A stretch of 37,240 nucleotides of DNA. It comes from an uncultured Alphaproteobacteria bacterium (GTDB lineage: Bacteria; Pseudomonadota; Alphaproteobacteria; Caulobacterales; Caulobacteraceae). The notes beneath the pieces were generated by a model. That model was not told where the DNA came from. It did no database searches and saw only the letters and a list, made by a program, of their open reading frames with translations. Below are positions 27,627 through 36,911 of this stretch, in pieces. The position numbers and the translations under genes were made by a program. The stretch is taken from the NCBI GenBank assembly GCA_903912465.1, contig CAIWHQ010000023.1, forward strand, positions 1 through 37,240. Reading direction: 5' to 3'. Position 1 is the first letter of the stretch. Each line of letters starts with the position of its first letter.

Positions 27627-28574
27627 ATGAAGCTATTGGCCGGTTTGGCGCTTGCAGTTGCACTTGTCTCACAGGCGGCATGGGCGGCCCCTGGCAGAAC
27701 GGTGACGGAAATCCAGATTCCGTCCGGGGATGGCCTCCAACTCAAGGCCGTTCTGAACCAGCCCCCGGGACCGGGCCCGTTCCCGACCGTCATTACCGTC
27801 CACGGCGGCAAGGGCGGAAGAGACTTCGCCTTCATCCGGACGCTTGCGACCCCTGAGGGGCCCAGCCCGTCGCCAACCGTCGAGATGCTGGATCGTAGCA
27901 ACTGGGCCATCCTCTCCATCGGCTATCGCGATGGTGCGATCCTCGGCGACGAGGAGGAAGATGTTATCGCGGCGCTTCGCTACGTGAAGCGGAACCCTTC
28001 CCTGGACAGGAGCCGCGTCGCCCTTCTCGGCGGCAGCCATGGCGGCAACCTCGTTCTTCGGACGGCGATCCGGACGGGGGATGAGGCGGCCTGCGTCGTC
28101 GCCGGTGCGCCTTGGATGACCAATCCGGATCTCTACCTCCGGGGCGATTTCGCCCGCCCGCCCCTCTCGGATATCCGTCCGGCAAGTGTCCAGTTCATGT
28201 CTTCGACCCGCAATGCGCTCTTGGCAGGCCTGACCGGCCGCGGCCTCGCTGGGGCCAAGCTCGACGAAGTCATCCGGGAAAAGAGCATAGAGCGGAACGC
28301 TGCGGACATCCGCATTCCCGCGCTATTCCTGATCAGCGAAGGCGACATCCAGGTCCCCGCCCGCCTGGTCGAGCCGACAATTGCCGTAATGCGCGCCGCC
28401 GGCGGTAAGGTGGAAGTTCTCAAGGTCAAGGAGAGTGGACACGGATACTACTGGGGCAGGCCAGGCGATGGCCTTCGAATCGAAGCGGCCCCCAAGACGC
28501 CGGAGCAACTGGCGGAAGAGGAACAGGGGCGGGCCGTTATCCAGGCCTTTCTGTCCAAGTGTCTGTCGCGCTAA
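27627..28574 (+). CDS. secreted alpha/beta hydrolase (prolyl-oligopeptidase/dienelactone-hydrolase-like)
   Basis: Start MKLLAGLALAVALVSQAAWAAPG; PTVITVHGGKGGRDF; VALLGGSHGGNLVLRTAI nucleophile elbow; C-terminal ESGHGYYWGRPGD. Confidence 0.87.
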   Translation: MKLLAGLALAVALVSQAAWAAPGRTVTEIQIPSGDGLQLKAVLNQPPGPGPFPTVITVHGGKGGRDFAFIRTLATPEGPSPSPTVEMLDRSNWAILSIGYRDGAILGDEEEDVIAALRYVKRNPSLDRSRVALLGGSHGGNLVLRTAIRTGDEAACVVAGAPWMTNPDLYLRGDFARPPLSDIRPASVQFMSSTRNALLAGLTGRGLAGAKLDEVIREKSIERNAADIRIPALFLISEGDIQVPARLVEPTIAVMRAAGGKVEVLKVKESGHGYYWGRPGDGLRIEAAPKTPEQLAEEEQGRAVIQAFLSKCLSR

Positions 28575-28655
28575 AATCCCGGCGTCGGGTTCCGAGGCCG
28601 TTTGCGGCTTGGGCATCCACGGCGTCGTGATGCGCCCACCTGCCGGAAGCCTCTC

Positions 28656-29582
28656 ATGAGTTGCTGCGCCCCTCATTCGCCTCGCCCGGAAGCGGGGATG
28701 AAGGACCACAACCTTCGAAGAGAGCAAGGCGTCGGTTTCGACTGGCTCCCGATCCCTGGAGGCTCCTACCTGCTGGGTGGCGAGGATGCAGACGCCAACC
28801 CAGAGGACGGCGAAGGACCACCGCGGCGGGTCACCCTGTCTGGCTTCAGCATTTCGGCGACCACAGTGACGAACGCCCAGTTCGCCGAGTTTGTGAAGGC
28901 GACCGGGTACCGGACGGAAGCGGAGCGGTTCGGGTCTTCCCTCGTCTTTCACACCCTGGTTTCGCGCCGGGTGACCAAGAGCGTACGGCGGCGCATCGAC
29001 GGCTCGCCCTGGTGGTGGGAGGTCCCGGACGCCTGCTGGCGCTGGCCGGCTGGGAGGGGAAGCCATGTCCTGCTCAAGACTGAACACCCCGTTGTCCACG
29101 TCTCTTGGAATGACGCCTGCGCCTATTGCGAATGGGCAGGCGTCCGGCTGCCCACGGAGGCGCAGTGGGAGGCGGCGGCGAGGGGCGGTCTCGTCGGCGC
29201 CCGGTATCCCTGGGGCGATGATCTAACCCCCGGCGGCACCCACATGTGCAACATCTGGCAGGGTGCCTTTCCGCAGGCAGACACCGCAGAAGACGGTCAT
29301 CATGGCACCTGCCCCGTGAAGAGTTTCCCGCCGAACGGATTTGGGCTCTTCGAGGTCGCGGGCAATGTCTGGGAGTGGTGCAGAGATGTCTGGACGGCTC
29401 AACCGGACCCAAGGCGGGCCGGCCTAGACCCTGTCGGCCCCCCGGATGGATCGCACCGCGTCATTCGTGGCGGCTCATTCCTTTGTCACGCCAGCCACTG
29501 CAACCGCTACCGGGTAGCGGCCCGCTCGGCCAATACGCCCGAAAGCGCCACATCGAACACCGGTTTCCGGGTCGTCGGCTAG
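28656..29582 (+). CDS. formylglycine-generating enzyme (SUMF1/EgtB superfamily)
   Basis: MSCCAPHSPRPEAG...; FDWLPIPGGSYLLGG; VTNAQFAEFVKATGY; HPVVHVSWNDACAYCEWAGVRLPTEAQWEAAARGG; catalytic-type Cys pair in RGGSFLCHASHCNRYRVAARSANTPESATSNTGFRVV (Cys codons 29484..29486 and 29499..29501). Confidence 0.94.
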   Translation: MSCCAPHSPRPEAGMKDHNLRREQGVGFDWLPIPGGSYLLGGEDADANPEDGEGPPRRVTLSGFSISATTVTNAQFAEFVKATGYRTEAERFGSSLVFHTLVSRRVTKSVRRRIDGSPWWWEVPDACWRWPAGRGSHVLLKTEHPVVHVSWNDACAYCEWAGVRLPTEAQWEAAARGGLVGARYPWGDDLTPGGTHMCNIWQGAFPQADTAEDGHHGTCPVKSFPPNGFGLFEVAGNVWEWCRDVWTAQPDPRRAGLDPVGPPDGSHRVIRGGSFLCHASHCNRYRVAARSANTPESATSNTGFRVVG

Positions 29583-29921
29583 CTGCCTGTACCCGGCGTT
29601 CGACGCCTTGCTGGCGGCCCGGCAGCACCCGGGCTCCGAAGGAAATCGCGTTTCGGCCCATCCTCGTCTAACTTCCGTTCCGGACTGGGCCCGACCCGAA
29701 GACAACGCGGCGGATATCGCGGTGCCTCGTCAGGTTTCTGAGCTTCCGCGCCTGCACCTGATCCCAGCCTTTCAGGCAGCCCCCGGAGACGCGCCCCCTT
29801 TCCGGGACCAAACCGCCCCTCGAACCCCGCGCCCAGGGGCGTCTCCACAGACGGTTCGGGCGCGAATAGGCCCGCAGGTTCCGCGACATGTCCGAACCCA
29901 TCTGCACAGGCAGGGATGTCG

Positions 29922-29939
29922 GAAGGGTGGGTGGCGGTG
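29922..29939 (+). repeat. third, shorter copy (C) of the direct-repeat core, overlapping the tRNA-Ser 3' end
   Basis: gaagggtgggtggcggtg vs copy B gcaggatgggtggcggtg: 16/18 identical, same orientation. Confidence 0.6.
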
Positions 29940-30021
29940 ACGCAGGGATTCGAACCCTGGATACCCTTTCGGGTATGACGATTTAGCAAACCGTTGCCTT
30001 CAGCCACTCGGCCACGTCACC
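29932..30021 (-). tRNA. tRNA-Ser(GCU), CCA encoded
   Basis: Minus strand GGTGACGTGGCCGAGTGGCTGAAGGCAACGGTTTGCTAAATCGTCATACCCGAAAGGGTATCCAGGGTTCGAATCCCTGCGTCACCGCCA: 7-bp acceptor stem, anticodon loop TTGCTAA, long variable arm, GGTTCGAATCC T-loop, discriminator G. Confidence 0.97.
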
Positions 30022-30076
30022 AGTCCCCGGCGGGGAGCGCCTCTCTTAGCCGAAGGCGGCGGCGCGGCGCAACGTC

Positions 30077-30931
30077 CTACATGCCCCGCCGGACGGGGCG
30101 CAGGTCGGGGAAGTCGGGCTCGCGCCCATCCTGACGGGCCTTGAAAGTCTCGGCCATGTCGGCCGACGGGAACATGCCCGTCTGCCAGACCCGCAGGTAC
30201 TCCAGGGCGGTCTCGGTGTCGTGCTCGCGGGCGTAGTTGATCATCACCTTGGAGCCGGCCACCGCCAGGGGCGACTTGGACGCGATCTCCCGGGCGGTTG
30301 ACAGGGCATGGGCCAGGAGGGTCTCCGGGTCCGGCAGGACCGTGTTGACGAGGCCGATCTCCTGGGCCTGCCCGGCCGATAGGCGTCGACCGGTGTAGGC
30401 CAGCTCGCGCACCCAGCCCTGGGGGATGAGGCGGCAGAGCCGGGGGAAGGTACCGGCATCGGCGGTCATGCCGATGTTGATCTCCTGGATGCAGAAGAAG
30501 GCGTCGGCACTGGCATACCGGATGTCGCAGGCCGAGGTCAGGTCGACGCCGCCGCCGACGCAGGCGCCCTGCACCGCGACGATGACCGGCATCCGGGCCC
30601 GGTCGAGGCAGGAAAACGTATCCTGCAGCGACTCCAGGTGGGCCCTGGAGGCCTCTCCGGCGATGTCAGCGCGAACCGGGCCGGAGCCACCGCCGACCCC
30701 GTCGAAGTTCTGGAGGTCCATGCCGGCCGAGAAATGGCGGCCGGCGGCAGAGATCACGATCACCCGGGCCCGGGCGTTGTCGCTGATGTCGTCCACGATG
30801 GCCGGCAGTTCATTCCAGAACGCCCGGTTCATGGCGTTGAAGGCCTCGGGCCGGTTGAGGCGGATGTGCGCCACCCGGTCCTGGAGGGTCACCTCGAAGC
30901 AGGTCCAGGCCGTCTCGAACGCCGATGCCAT
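30077..30931 (-). CDS. enoyl-CoA hydratase/isomerase (crotonase) family protein
   Basis: VTLQDRVAHIRLNRPEAFNAMNRAFWNELPAIV; SAAGRHFSAGMDLQNF; AVQGACVGGGVDLTSACDIRYASADAFF. Confidence 0.93.
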   Translation of the reverse strand: MASAFETAWTCFEVTLQDRVAHIRLNRPEAFNAMNRAFWNELPAIVDDISDNARARVIVISAAGRHFSAGMDLQNFDGVGGGSGPVRADIAGEASRAHLESLQDTFSCLDRARMPVIVAVQGACVGGGVDLTSACDIRYASADAFFCIQEINIGMTADAGTFPRLCRLIPQGWVRELAYTGRRLSAGQAQEIGLVNTVLPDPETLLAHALSTAREIASKSPLAVAGSKVMINYAREHDTETALEYLRVWQTGMFPSADMAETFKARQDGREPDFPDLRPVRRGM

Positions 30932-30954
30932 GTCGCGTCTCCCTGTCGGTGGCT

Positions 30955-32415
30955 TCAGGCGCCGAGCTTGGACCTGAGGATCTGGTTCACCGCCCCGGGG
31001 TTGGCCTTGCCACCGGTCGCCTTCATGACCTGGCCGACGAACCAGCCGATGGCCTGGGGCTTCTCGCGGACCGCAGCCGCCTGATCAGGGTTCTCTGCGA
31101 TGAGTTGCTCGACCAGGGCCTCCAGGGCACCGGTGTCCGAAACCTGCTGCAGGCCCTGGGCCTCGACGACCGCGCGGGGACGTCCGTCGCCAGCCCACAT
31201 CCGCTCGAAGACGTCCTTGGCGATCTTGGAGGAGATCACGCCCTCCTCGATCAGGGCGACAAGCTCGGAGATCTCGTCCGGCGCAATCGGGCTCTCGGAG
31301 ATGGGTGTTCCGGCGGCCGTGAGGCGGGCAGCCAGGTCATTGGTGACCCAGTTGGCCACCAGCTTGGCGTCCCGGCCCGCTGCAGCGGCCTCGTAAAAGT
31401 CGGCCCGGGCCTGCTCGCTGATCAGCACGCCGGCATCATAGGCAGTGAGCCCATACTGCTCCTGGAAGCGGGCCTTCTTGGCGTCGGGCAGTTCGGGCAG
31501 GCTGGCCTCGATCGCCTTTACCCAGGCCGGGTCCAGAACCAGGGGAAGAAGGTCGGGATCCGGGAAGTAGCGATAGTCGTGGGCGTCTTCCTTGGACCGC
31601 ATGGAGCGGGTCTCGCCCTTCACTGGGTCAAAGAGACGGGTTTCCTGGTGGATGTGGCCGCCGTCCTCGAGGATCTCGATCTGGCGACGGGCCTCGTACT
31701 CGATGGCCTGCTGGATGAAGCGGTAGGAGTTGACGTTCTTGATCTCGCAGCGGGTTCCCAGGCCCTCGCCCGGCCTGCGGACCGAGACGTTGACGTCGGC
31801 GCGCAGGTTGCCCTTCTCCATGTCGCCGTCGCAGGTCCCGAGATAGACCAGGATGGTACGGAGCTTCTTGACGTAGGCCGCCGCCTCTTCCGACGAGCGC
31901 ATATCCGGCCGGGAGACGATCTCCATCAGGGCCGTGCCGGACCTGTTGAGATCCACAAAGGTCGAATCGGGATCCTGGTCGTGGAGGCTCTTGCCGGCAT
32001 CCTGCTCGAGATGCAGGCGCTCGATCCCCACGGTGAAGCTGGTGCCGTCATCACGTTCGACCAGGACCTCGCCCTCGCCGACAATGGGATCCTTGAACTG
32101 GCTGATCTGGTAGCCCTGGGGCAGGTCGGGATAGAAATAGTTCTTCCGGTCGAACCGGCTGGTCAGATTGATCTGAGCCCTCAGGCCCAACCCGGTGCGG
32201 ACGGCCTGCTCGACGCAGAATCCGTTCAGGACCGGCAGCATGCCCGGCATGGCTGCGTCCACCAGGCTGACCTGCGCATTTGGGCCGGCCCCAAAGCCGA
32301 CGGCTGCGCCGGAGAAGAGCTTGGCCTGGGAGGCCACCTGGGCGTGGACCTCAAGTCCCAGGACGATTTCCCACGGCCCGGTCCGGCCCTCGATCAATTT
32401 GGATGCTTCGCTCAT
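30955..32415 (-). CDS. gatB: Asp-tRNA(Asn)/Glu-tRNA(Gln) amidotransferase subunit B
   Basis: [31 protein letters not shown]-type segment [70 protein letters not shown]. Confidence 0.98.
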   Translation of the reverse strand: MSEASKLIEGRTGPWEIVLGLEVHAQVASQAKLFSGAAVGFGAGPNAQVSLVDAAMPGMLPVLNGFCVEQAVRTGLGLRAQINLTSRFDRKNYFYPDLPQGYQISQFKDPIVGEGEVLVERDDGTSFTVGIERLHLEQDAGKSLHDQDPDSTFVDLNRSGTALMEIVSRPDMRSSEEAAAYVKKLRTILVYLGTCDGDMEKGNLRADVNVSVRRPGEGLGTRCEIKNVNSYRFIQQAIEYEARRQIEILEDGGHIHQETRLFDPVKGETRSMRSKEDAHDYRYFPDPDLLPLVLDPAWVKAIEASLPELPDAKKARFQEQYGLTAYDAGVLISEQARADFYEAAAAGRDAKLVANWVTNDLAARLTAAGTPISESPIAPDEISELVALIEEGVISSKIAKDVFERMWAGDGRPRAVVEAQGLQQVSDTGALEALVEQLIAENPDQAAAVREKPQAIGWFVGQVMKATGGKANPGAVNQILRSKLGA

Positions 32416-32531
32416 GCTCCCTGTTTAGATCGGGCGAGTTCCCTGCGAAAGCCTCTTGCGCTCCCGACCAGTCTGTCTTCAACCTCCGGCCCCAGAGCCC
32501 GGGAAGGACCCCGCGCGCCTGGAGACCAAAA

Positions 32532-32861
32532 ATGAAGAAGACCCTGATCGCCGGCCTGGCCGGCCTGTCCCTCGCCTTCGCCGCCATGCCCGCCCTTGCG
32601 GATGGCAAGAAGTCCGTGGACGCAACGCCGATCGCAGAGCTTGCGGCGGATCCGACCTCCAAGGCCATCCTGGTCAAGGAACTGGGGGATGTGACCCAGC
32701 ATCCGGCCTATGACCAGTTCAAGGGCATGACCCTGCGCCAGCTGCAGCCGATGGCCAGCAACATGCTGACGGAAGAAAAGCTCGTGGCCATCCAGGCCGC
32801 CCTGAATGCAGCCCCCCAGGGCTCGGCCCCGGCCCCGGCTGGCAAGACTTCGTCGAAGTAA
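32532..32861 (+). CDS. small secreted hypothetical protein
   Basis: MKKTLIAGLAGLSLAFAAMPALADGKKS... has a clear signal peptide; lies opposite to and between gatB and gatA. Confidence 0.75.
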   Translation: MKKTLIAGLAGLSLAFAAMPALADGKKSVDATPIAELAADPTSKAILVKELGDVTQHPAYDQFKGMTLRQLQPMASNMLTEEKLVAIQAALNAAPQGSAPAPAGKTSSK

Positions 32862-32873
32862 GCCCCTAAGGGG

Positions 32874-34346
32874 TTACCACCAGCGCGCGGGCTTCGACGA
32901 GAAGCCCGCCGCTTTCTCGATGGCGCCGCCCAGCGAGAACAGCAGGCCCTCATCAAGGGGGCGACCGATCAGCTGCAGGCCGAGGGGCAAGCCCTGGGCG
33001 TCCAGCCCCGCGGGAACGCTCATCCCCGGCAGGCCGGCCAGGTTCACCGTCACCGTAAAGATGTCGTTCAGGTACATGGCGACCGGATCGTCCGCATTCT
33101 CGCCCAGGGCGAAGGCGGCGGAGGGTGCCGTGGGCGTCAGCAGGGCGTCGACCTTGCCAAAGGCCTCCGTGAAGTCGTCCGCAATACGCCGGCGTACCTT
33201 GAGCGCGCGCAGGTAGTAGGCGTCGTAGTAGCCGGCTGACAACACGTAGGTGCCGATCAGGATCCGACGCTTGACCTCTTCCCCGAAACCGGCGGCCCGG
33301 GACTTCTCGTAGGTTTCCGTCAGGTTCCCGCCTTCGACCCTGAGGCCGTAGCGCATGCCGTCATAGCGGGCGAGGTTGGAGGACGCCTCAGCGGGGGCGA
33401 CGATGTAATAGGCCGGCAGGGCATAGCGGGTATGCGGCAGGGAGACCTCGACGATCTCGCACCCGGCGTCACGCAGCCAGGCGATCCCCTGCTCCCACAG
33501 CGCGTCGATCTCAGGGGACATGCCGTCGACCCGGTACTCCTTGGGCACGCCGATCCGGAGCCCCTTGACCGACTTTCCAACGAAGGCCGGGAAGTCAGGA
33601 ACCTCGGTGTTCAGGCTGGTGGAGTCCTTGGGGTCATGCCCGGACATGGACTGCAGGAGGATGGCCGCGTCCTCTACCGTCCGGGCGATGGGTCCGGCCT
33701 GGTCGAGCGAGGAGGCGAAGGCGACCACGCCCCAGCGGGAACAACGTCCGTAGGTGGGCTTGATCCCCACTGTGCCCGTGAAGGCCGCAGGCTGGCGGAT
33801 CGAGCCGCCGGTGTCGGTGGCCGTCGCCCCAAGGCAGAGGCCCGCCGCGACGGCGGCCGCGGAGCCGCCCGAGGACCCGCCGGGCGTAAGGGGCGCGTCG
33901 TCGCCCTGGCGTCGCCAGGGGCTGACCACGGGCCCGAAGGCCGAGGTTTCGTTGGACGAGCCCATGGCGAACTCATCCAGGTTCAGCTTGCCCAGCATGA
34001 CCGCGCCGTCGCGCCAGAGCTGGGAGGTTACAGTGGACTCATAGGTCGGCGTGAAGCCGCCCAGGATCCGGCTGCCGGCGGTGGTCCGCACACCCTCGGT
34101 GCAGAACAGGTCCTTGATCCCGAGAGGAACGCCATCAAGCGGGCCAGCCTCGGCTGAGGCGCGGCGATGGTCCGAGGCGCGCGCCATTTCGAGCGCCTTC
34201 TCGGGGGTCTCGAGGACGAAGGCGTTCAGGGGCCGGGCGGCCTCAACGGCGGCGATGTACTCGCCTGTGAGTTCCTCGGACGAAATCTTCCGGGTCCCGA
34301 GGGCGTCGAGGGCCTGGCGCAGGGTCAGGTCGGTAAGTCCGGACAT
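32874..34346 (-). CDS. gatA: Asp-tRNA(Asn)/Glu-tRNA(Gln) amidotransferase subunit A
   Basis: Amidase signature [54 protein letters not shown] overlaps the gatC stop (TGATG). Confidence 0.98.
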   Translation of the reverse strand: MSGLTDLTLRQALDALGTRKISSEELTGEYIAAVEAARPLNAFVLETPEKALEMARASDHRRASAEAGPLDGVPLGIKDLFCTEGVRTTAGSRILGGFTPTYESTVTSQLWRDGAVMLGKLNLDEFAMGSSNETSAFGPVVSPWRRQGDDAPLTPGGSSGGSAAAVAAGLCLGATATDTGGSIRQPAAFTGTVGIKPTYGRCSRWGVVAFASSLDQAGPIARTVEDAAILLQSMSGHDPKDSTSLNTEVPDFPAFVGKSVKGLRIGVPKEYRVDGMSPEIDALWEQGIAWLRDAGCEIVEVSLPHTRYALPAYYIVAPAEASSNLARYDGMRYGLRVEGGNLTETYEKSRAAGFGEEVKRRILIGTYVLSAGYYDAYYLRALKVRRRIADDFTEAFGKVDALLTPTAPSAAFALGENADDPVAMYLNDIFTVTVNLAGLPGMSVPAGLDAQGLPLGLQLIGRPLDEGLLFSLGGAIEKAAGFSSKPARWW

Positions 34347-34633
34347 CACTCGACCACCTTGGGAACGACGAAGAAGTCGCCAGCCCGGCGAGGGGCGTTT
34401 GAGAGGACGCGTTCAGGGTCACCGCCTTCGGTGACTACGTCTTCGCGGAGGGGCGCAGTCATGGAAACCGCAGAGGTCATGGGCTCCACGCCCTCGACAT
34501 CGACCTCGGCCAGTTGTTCGATCCAGGCCATGATTCCGGTCAGTTCCCGGGCGAGCGGGTCGATCCGGGCTTCAGGTTCGGCGATCCGGGCCAGTCTGGC
34601 GACCTTGCGGACGGTCGCCGCATCAATGGCCAT
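34346..34633 (-). CDS. gatC: Asp-tRNA(Asn)/Glu-tRNA(Gln) amidotransferase subunit C
   Basis: [54 protein letters not shown]; position immediately upstream of gatA. Confidence 0.96.
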   Translation of the reverse strand: MAIDAATVRKVARLARIAEPEARIDPLARELTGIMAWIEQLAEVDVEGVEPMTSAVSMTAPLREDVVTEGGDPERVLSNAPRRAGDFFVVPKVVE

Positions 34634-34730
34634 GGGGAGTCTCCGTTGAACTTCACGCTTCGATGCAGCCGGGGGACCGGCGAGGCCTAGGCTCTAGCCG
34701 TGGCAAGCCGTCCTTGACAAGCTTTGCCGC

Positions 34731-35984
34731 TCACGCACGGACCAGCCCGGTGAATACTGCGGCCCCAAAGGCGCTGGCCGCGAGCAGCACAGCACCCAGG
34801 CTCACCCGAAGGCCATAGTCGCGGCCTCCGAGGATCCAGGCCGTAGGCGCCTTGACCAGCATGTTGGCGACCAGGGCGATCAGCACCCCGAGGGCGGCGG
34901 TACGGTCCGAAAGCGCCCCAGCTGCCGCCATGTTTGCCATGGACAAGGCTGCCGCGTGGGCATCGGCAAGCCCGGTCGCGGCGGAACCGGCAAGGACCCC
35001 GGCGTCGCCCAGCCAGTGCTCCAGCCCTTGGCTGATCAGGGTAAAGCCTGCCACCAGGCCGACGAAGAGGGCGACGGCGCGCGGGTCAAAGGCACGCCCC
35101 GCCGGCGCAGGTGCATCCGGGGGGGCGTCACGCCGGACTCCGGCCATCGCATAGGTCAGGAGGCAGGCGGCCGAGACCGCCAGCGGAACGCCAACCAGGA
35201 GCAGGACCTGCGGCCTCAGGGCCGCCAGCAGCAAACACAGGTAGAGGATCGAGGTCAGCATGGACGCCACCCCTGCCGAGGCGGCCTGTCCGGCGACCTC
35301 AGGCGTCTCACGGGCCCGGCGTCCCATGGCTGCAATGGTGGCTGTAGAGGAGACAAACCCCCCGGCAAGGCCAGCGAGGATCAGGCCCCTGCGTGAGCCC
35401 GCGAGGCGCTGGGCCATGTAGCCGGCGGCGCTGAGCCCCATCATCACGACCGCCAGCCGCCAGAGGGCAGAGGGATTGAGCACGCCAAGGGGGTCCACGG
35501 CCCGGTCCGGGAGCAGGGGCAGGACCACAAGGGCGGCAATGGCGAAGGCCAGGCCGTCCCTGAGCTCACGTTCGCTCAGGACCTCTTTGACGAGCCGCTG
35601 CAGCGGGGTGCGGGCCGCCAGCAGAACCGCCATGACCACACCCGCCGCCACAGCCCCCTGCGGCCGGGTGGCCGTTATGACACCGAGGAGGAAGGTGGCG
35701 AACATGGCGACCTCGGTCGTCAGTCCGGGGTCGGAAACGCGGGTCCGCATGTAGGAGGCCACAGCGGCGGCGGCTACGAAGAGCCCCGAAACGGCGACCA
35801 GAAGCGGCTGGCCTGACAGGCCCGCACCGCCGCCGACAAGACCCAGCAGGGCGAAGGTCCGAAGGCCGGCGGCCCCACGGCTGGGTCCCTCGCCCTTGCT
35901 GCGCTCTCGCTCGACACCAACCAGGAGGCCGATGCCCAGGGCGAGGAAGAGACGGAGCTCAGGACGATCGACCAGGTCGGTCAC
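34731..35984 (-). CDS. MgtC/DUF4010-family membrane protein
   Basis: LRLFLALGIGLLVGVERERSKGEGPSRGAAGLRTFALLGLVGG, followed by multiple TM segments. Confidence 0.85.
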   Translation of the reverse strand: MTDLVDRPELRLFLALGIGLLVGVERERSKGEGPSRGAAGLRTFALLGLVGGGAGLSGQPLLVAVSGLFVAAAAVASYMRTRVSDPGLTTEVAMFATFLLGVITATRPQGAVAAGVVMAVLLAARTPLQRLVKEVLSERELRDGLAFAIAALVVLPLLPDRAVDPLGVLNPSALWRLAVVMMGLSAAGYMAQRLAGSRRGLILAGLAGGFVSSTATIAAMGRRARETPEVAGQAASAGVASMLTSILYLCLLLAALRPQVLLLVGVPLAVSAACLLTYAMAGVRRDAPPDAPAPAGRAFDPRAVALFVGLVAGFTLISQGLEHWLGDAGVLAGSAATGLADAHAAALSMANMAAAGALSDRTAALGVLIALVANMLVKAPTAWILGGRDYGLRVSLGAVLLAASAFGAAVFTGLVRA

Positions 35985-36799
35985 GACAGGGGCTCCTGAA
36001 GCCGGCGCGCGGCTGAGAGGTGATGCAGGACGATGCCCGAAGTCGTCGCAACGTTCAGGGAATCAAACCCCTCGGCCATGGGGATTCGGACGGTTTCACA
36101 CCGCGCCATGAGTTCGGGGGAGAGGCCGGGCCCCTCGGCGCCGAAGAGGGCTGCCATGCGCCCGGCGACCCTGACATCCCCAAGGGCGTGGTCGCCCGCC
36201 GGGCTGAGGGCCAGGCGTCGGACGCCTGAGGCTTCAAGGCAGGCGGCAAGATCGTCGCCGGACTCCAGCCGGGCGAAGGGAACCCGCAGGACGGCACCCA
36301 CCGACACCCTGAGCGCCTTCCGGTAGAGGGGATCGCAGCAGCCAGCGTCGAGCAGGACCGCTGAGACGCCGAATGCAGCGGCATTGCGGAACAGGCCGCC
36401 CATGTTGTCGTGGTTGGAAATCCCGGAGAGGGCCAGGATCAGGGCGTCCCTGGGGACGCCGGCGAGCAGGCTGGAGGGCTCGGGCGGCGCAGGCCTCTCC
36501 CCCACGGCGAGGATGCCCCTGTGGATGGGAAACCCGACGATGGCGTCCATCACGGCCTGAGACGCGGCGAAGACAGGCGTTTCACCGGGAAGTTCCGATA
36601 TCAGGGGTTCCAGCCGTACCCGCTGACGATCAGCGACCAGGAGAGAGACGGGGCGCGTCTGGGAACTCCCGAGGAGCGCACGAAGCACAACCTCACCCTC
36701 TGCGATGAAGCGCCCTCGCCGGCCCACGAGGTCGCGTTCGCGGACCTCCTGGTAGTCGGCGATGCGGGGATCCTTGGGGTCTGTGATCTGCTCGATCAT
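35981..36799 (-). CDS. TrmH/SpoU-family RNA 2'-O-methyltransferase
   Basis: Likely start MIEQITDPKDPRIADYQEVRERDLVGRRGRFIAEGEVVLRALL. Motifs NHDNMGGLFRNAAAFGVSAVLLDAGCCDPLYRKALRVSVGAVLRVPFA, FGAEGPGLSPEL, IPMAEGFDSLNVATTSGIVLHHL. Stop overlaps the downstream GTG. Confidence 0.93.
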   Translation of the reverse strand: MIEQITDPKDPRIADYQEVRERDLVGRRGRFIAEGEVVLRALLGSSQTRPVSLLVADRQRVRLEPLISELPGETPVFAASQAVMDAIVGFPIHRGILAVGERPAPPEPSSLLAGVPRDALILALSGISNHDNMGGLFRNAAAFGVSAVLLDAGCCDPLYRKALRVSVGAVLRVPFARLESGDDLAACLEASGVRRLALSPAGDHALGDVRVAGRMAALFGAEGPGLSPELMARCETVRIPMAEGFDSLNVATTSGIVLHHLSAARRLQEPLS

Positions 36800-36911
36800 T
36801 CCGCCTTCTAGCCGATCCCGGCCCGCAGGCCCATGACAGCCCCTTCCCCTGCCCCGCCGAACCGTGACAATCTTGATCACGGCGGTCGCCGCCAAGGGGG
36901 GAAGAAGGCCT

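Noticed and set aside
8816-29932. Integrase, transposase or IS element in the putative island
   Set aside because: No ORF in either strand shows tyrosine/serine recombinase or DDE transposase motifs; mobility rests only on the repeats and the tRNA.
30925-32535. 536-aa plus-strand ORF opposite gatB
   Set aside because: gatB is unambiguous on the minus strand; the antisense translation is repetitive Gly/Leu/Asp-rich with no known domain.
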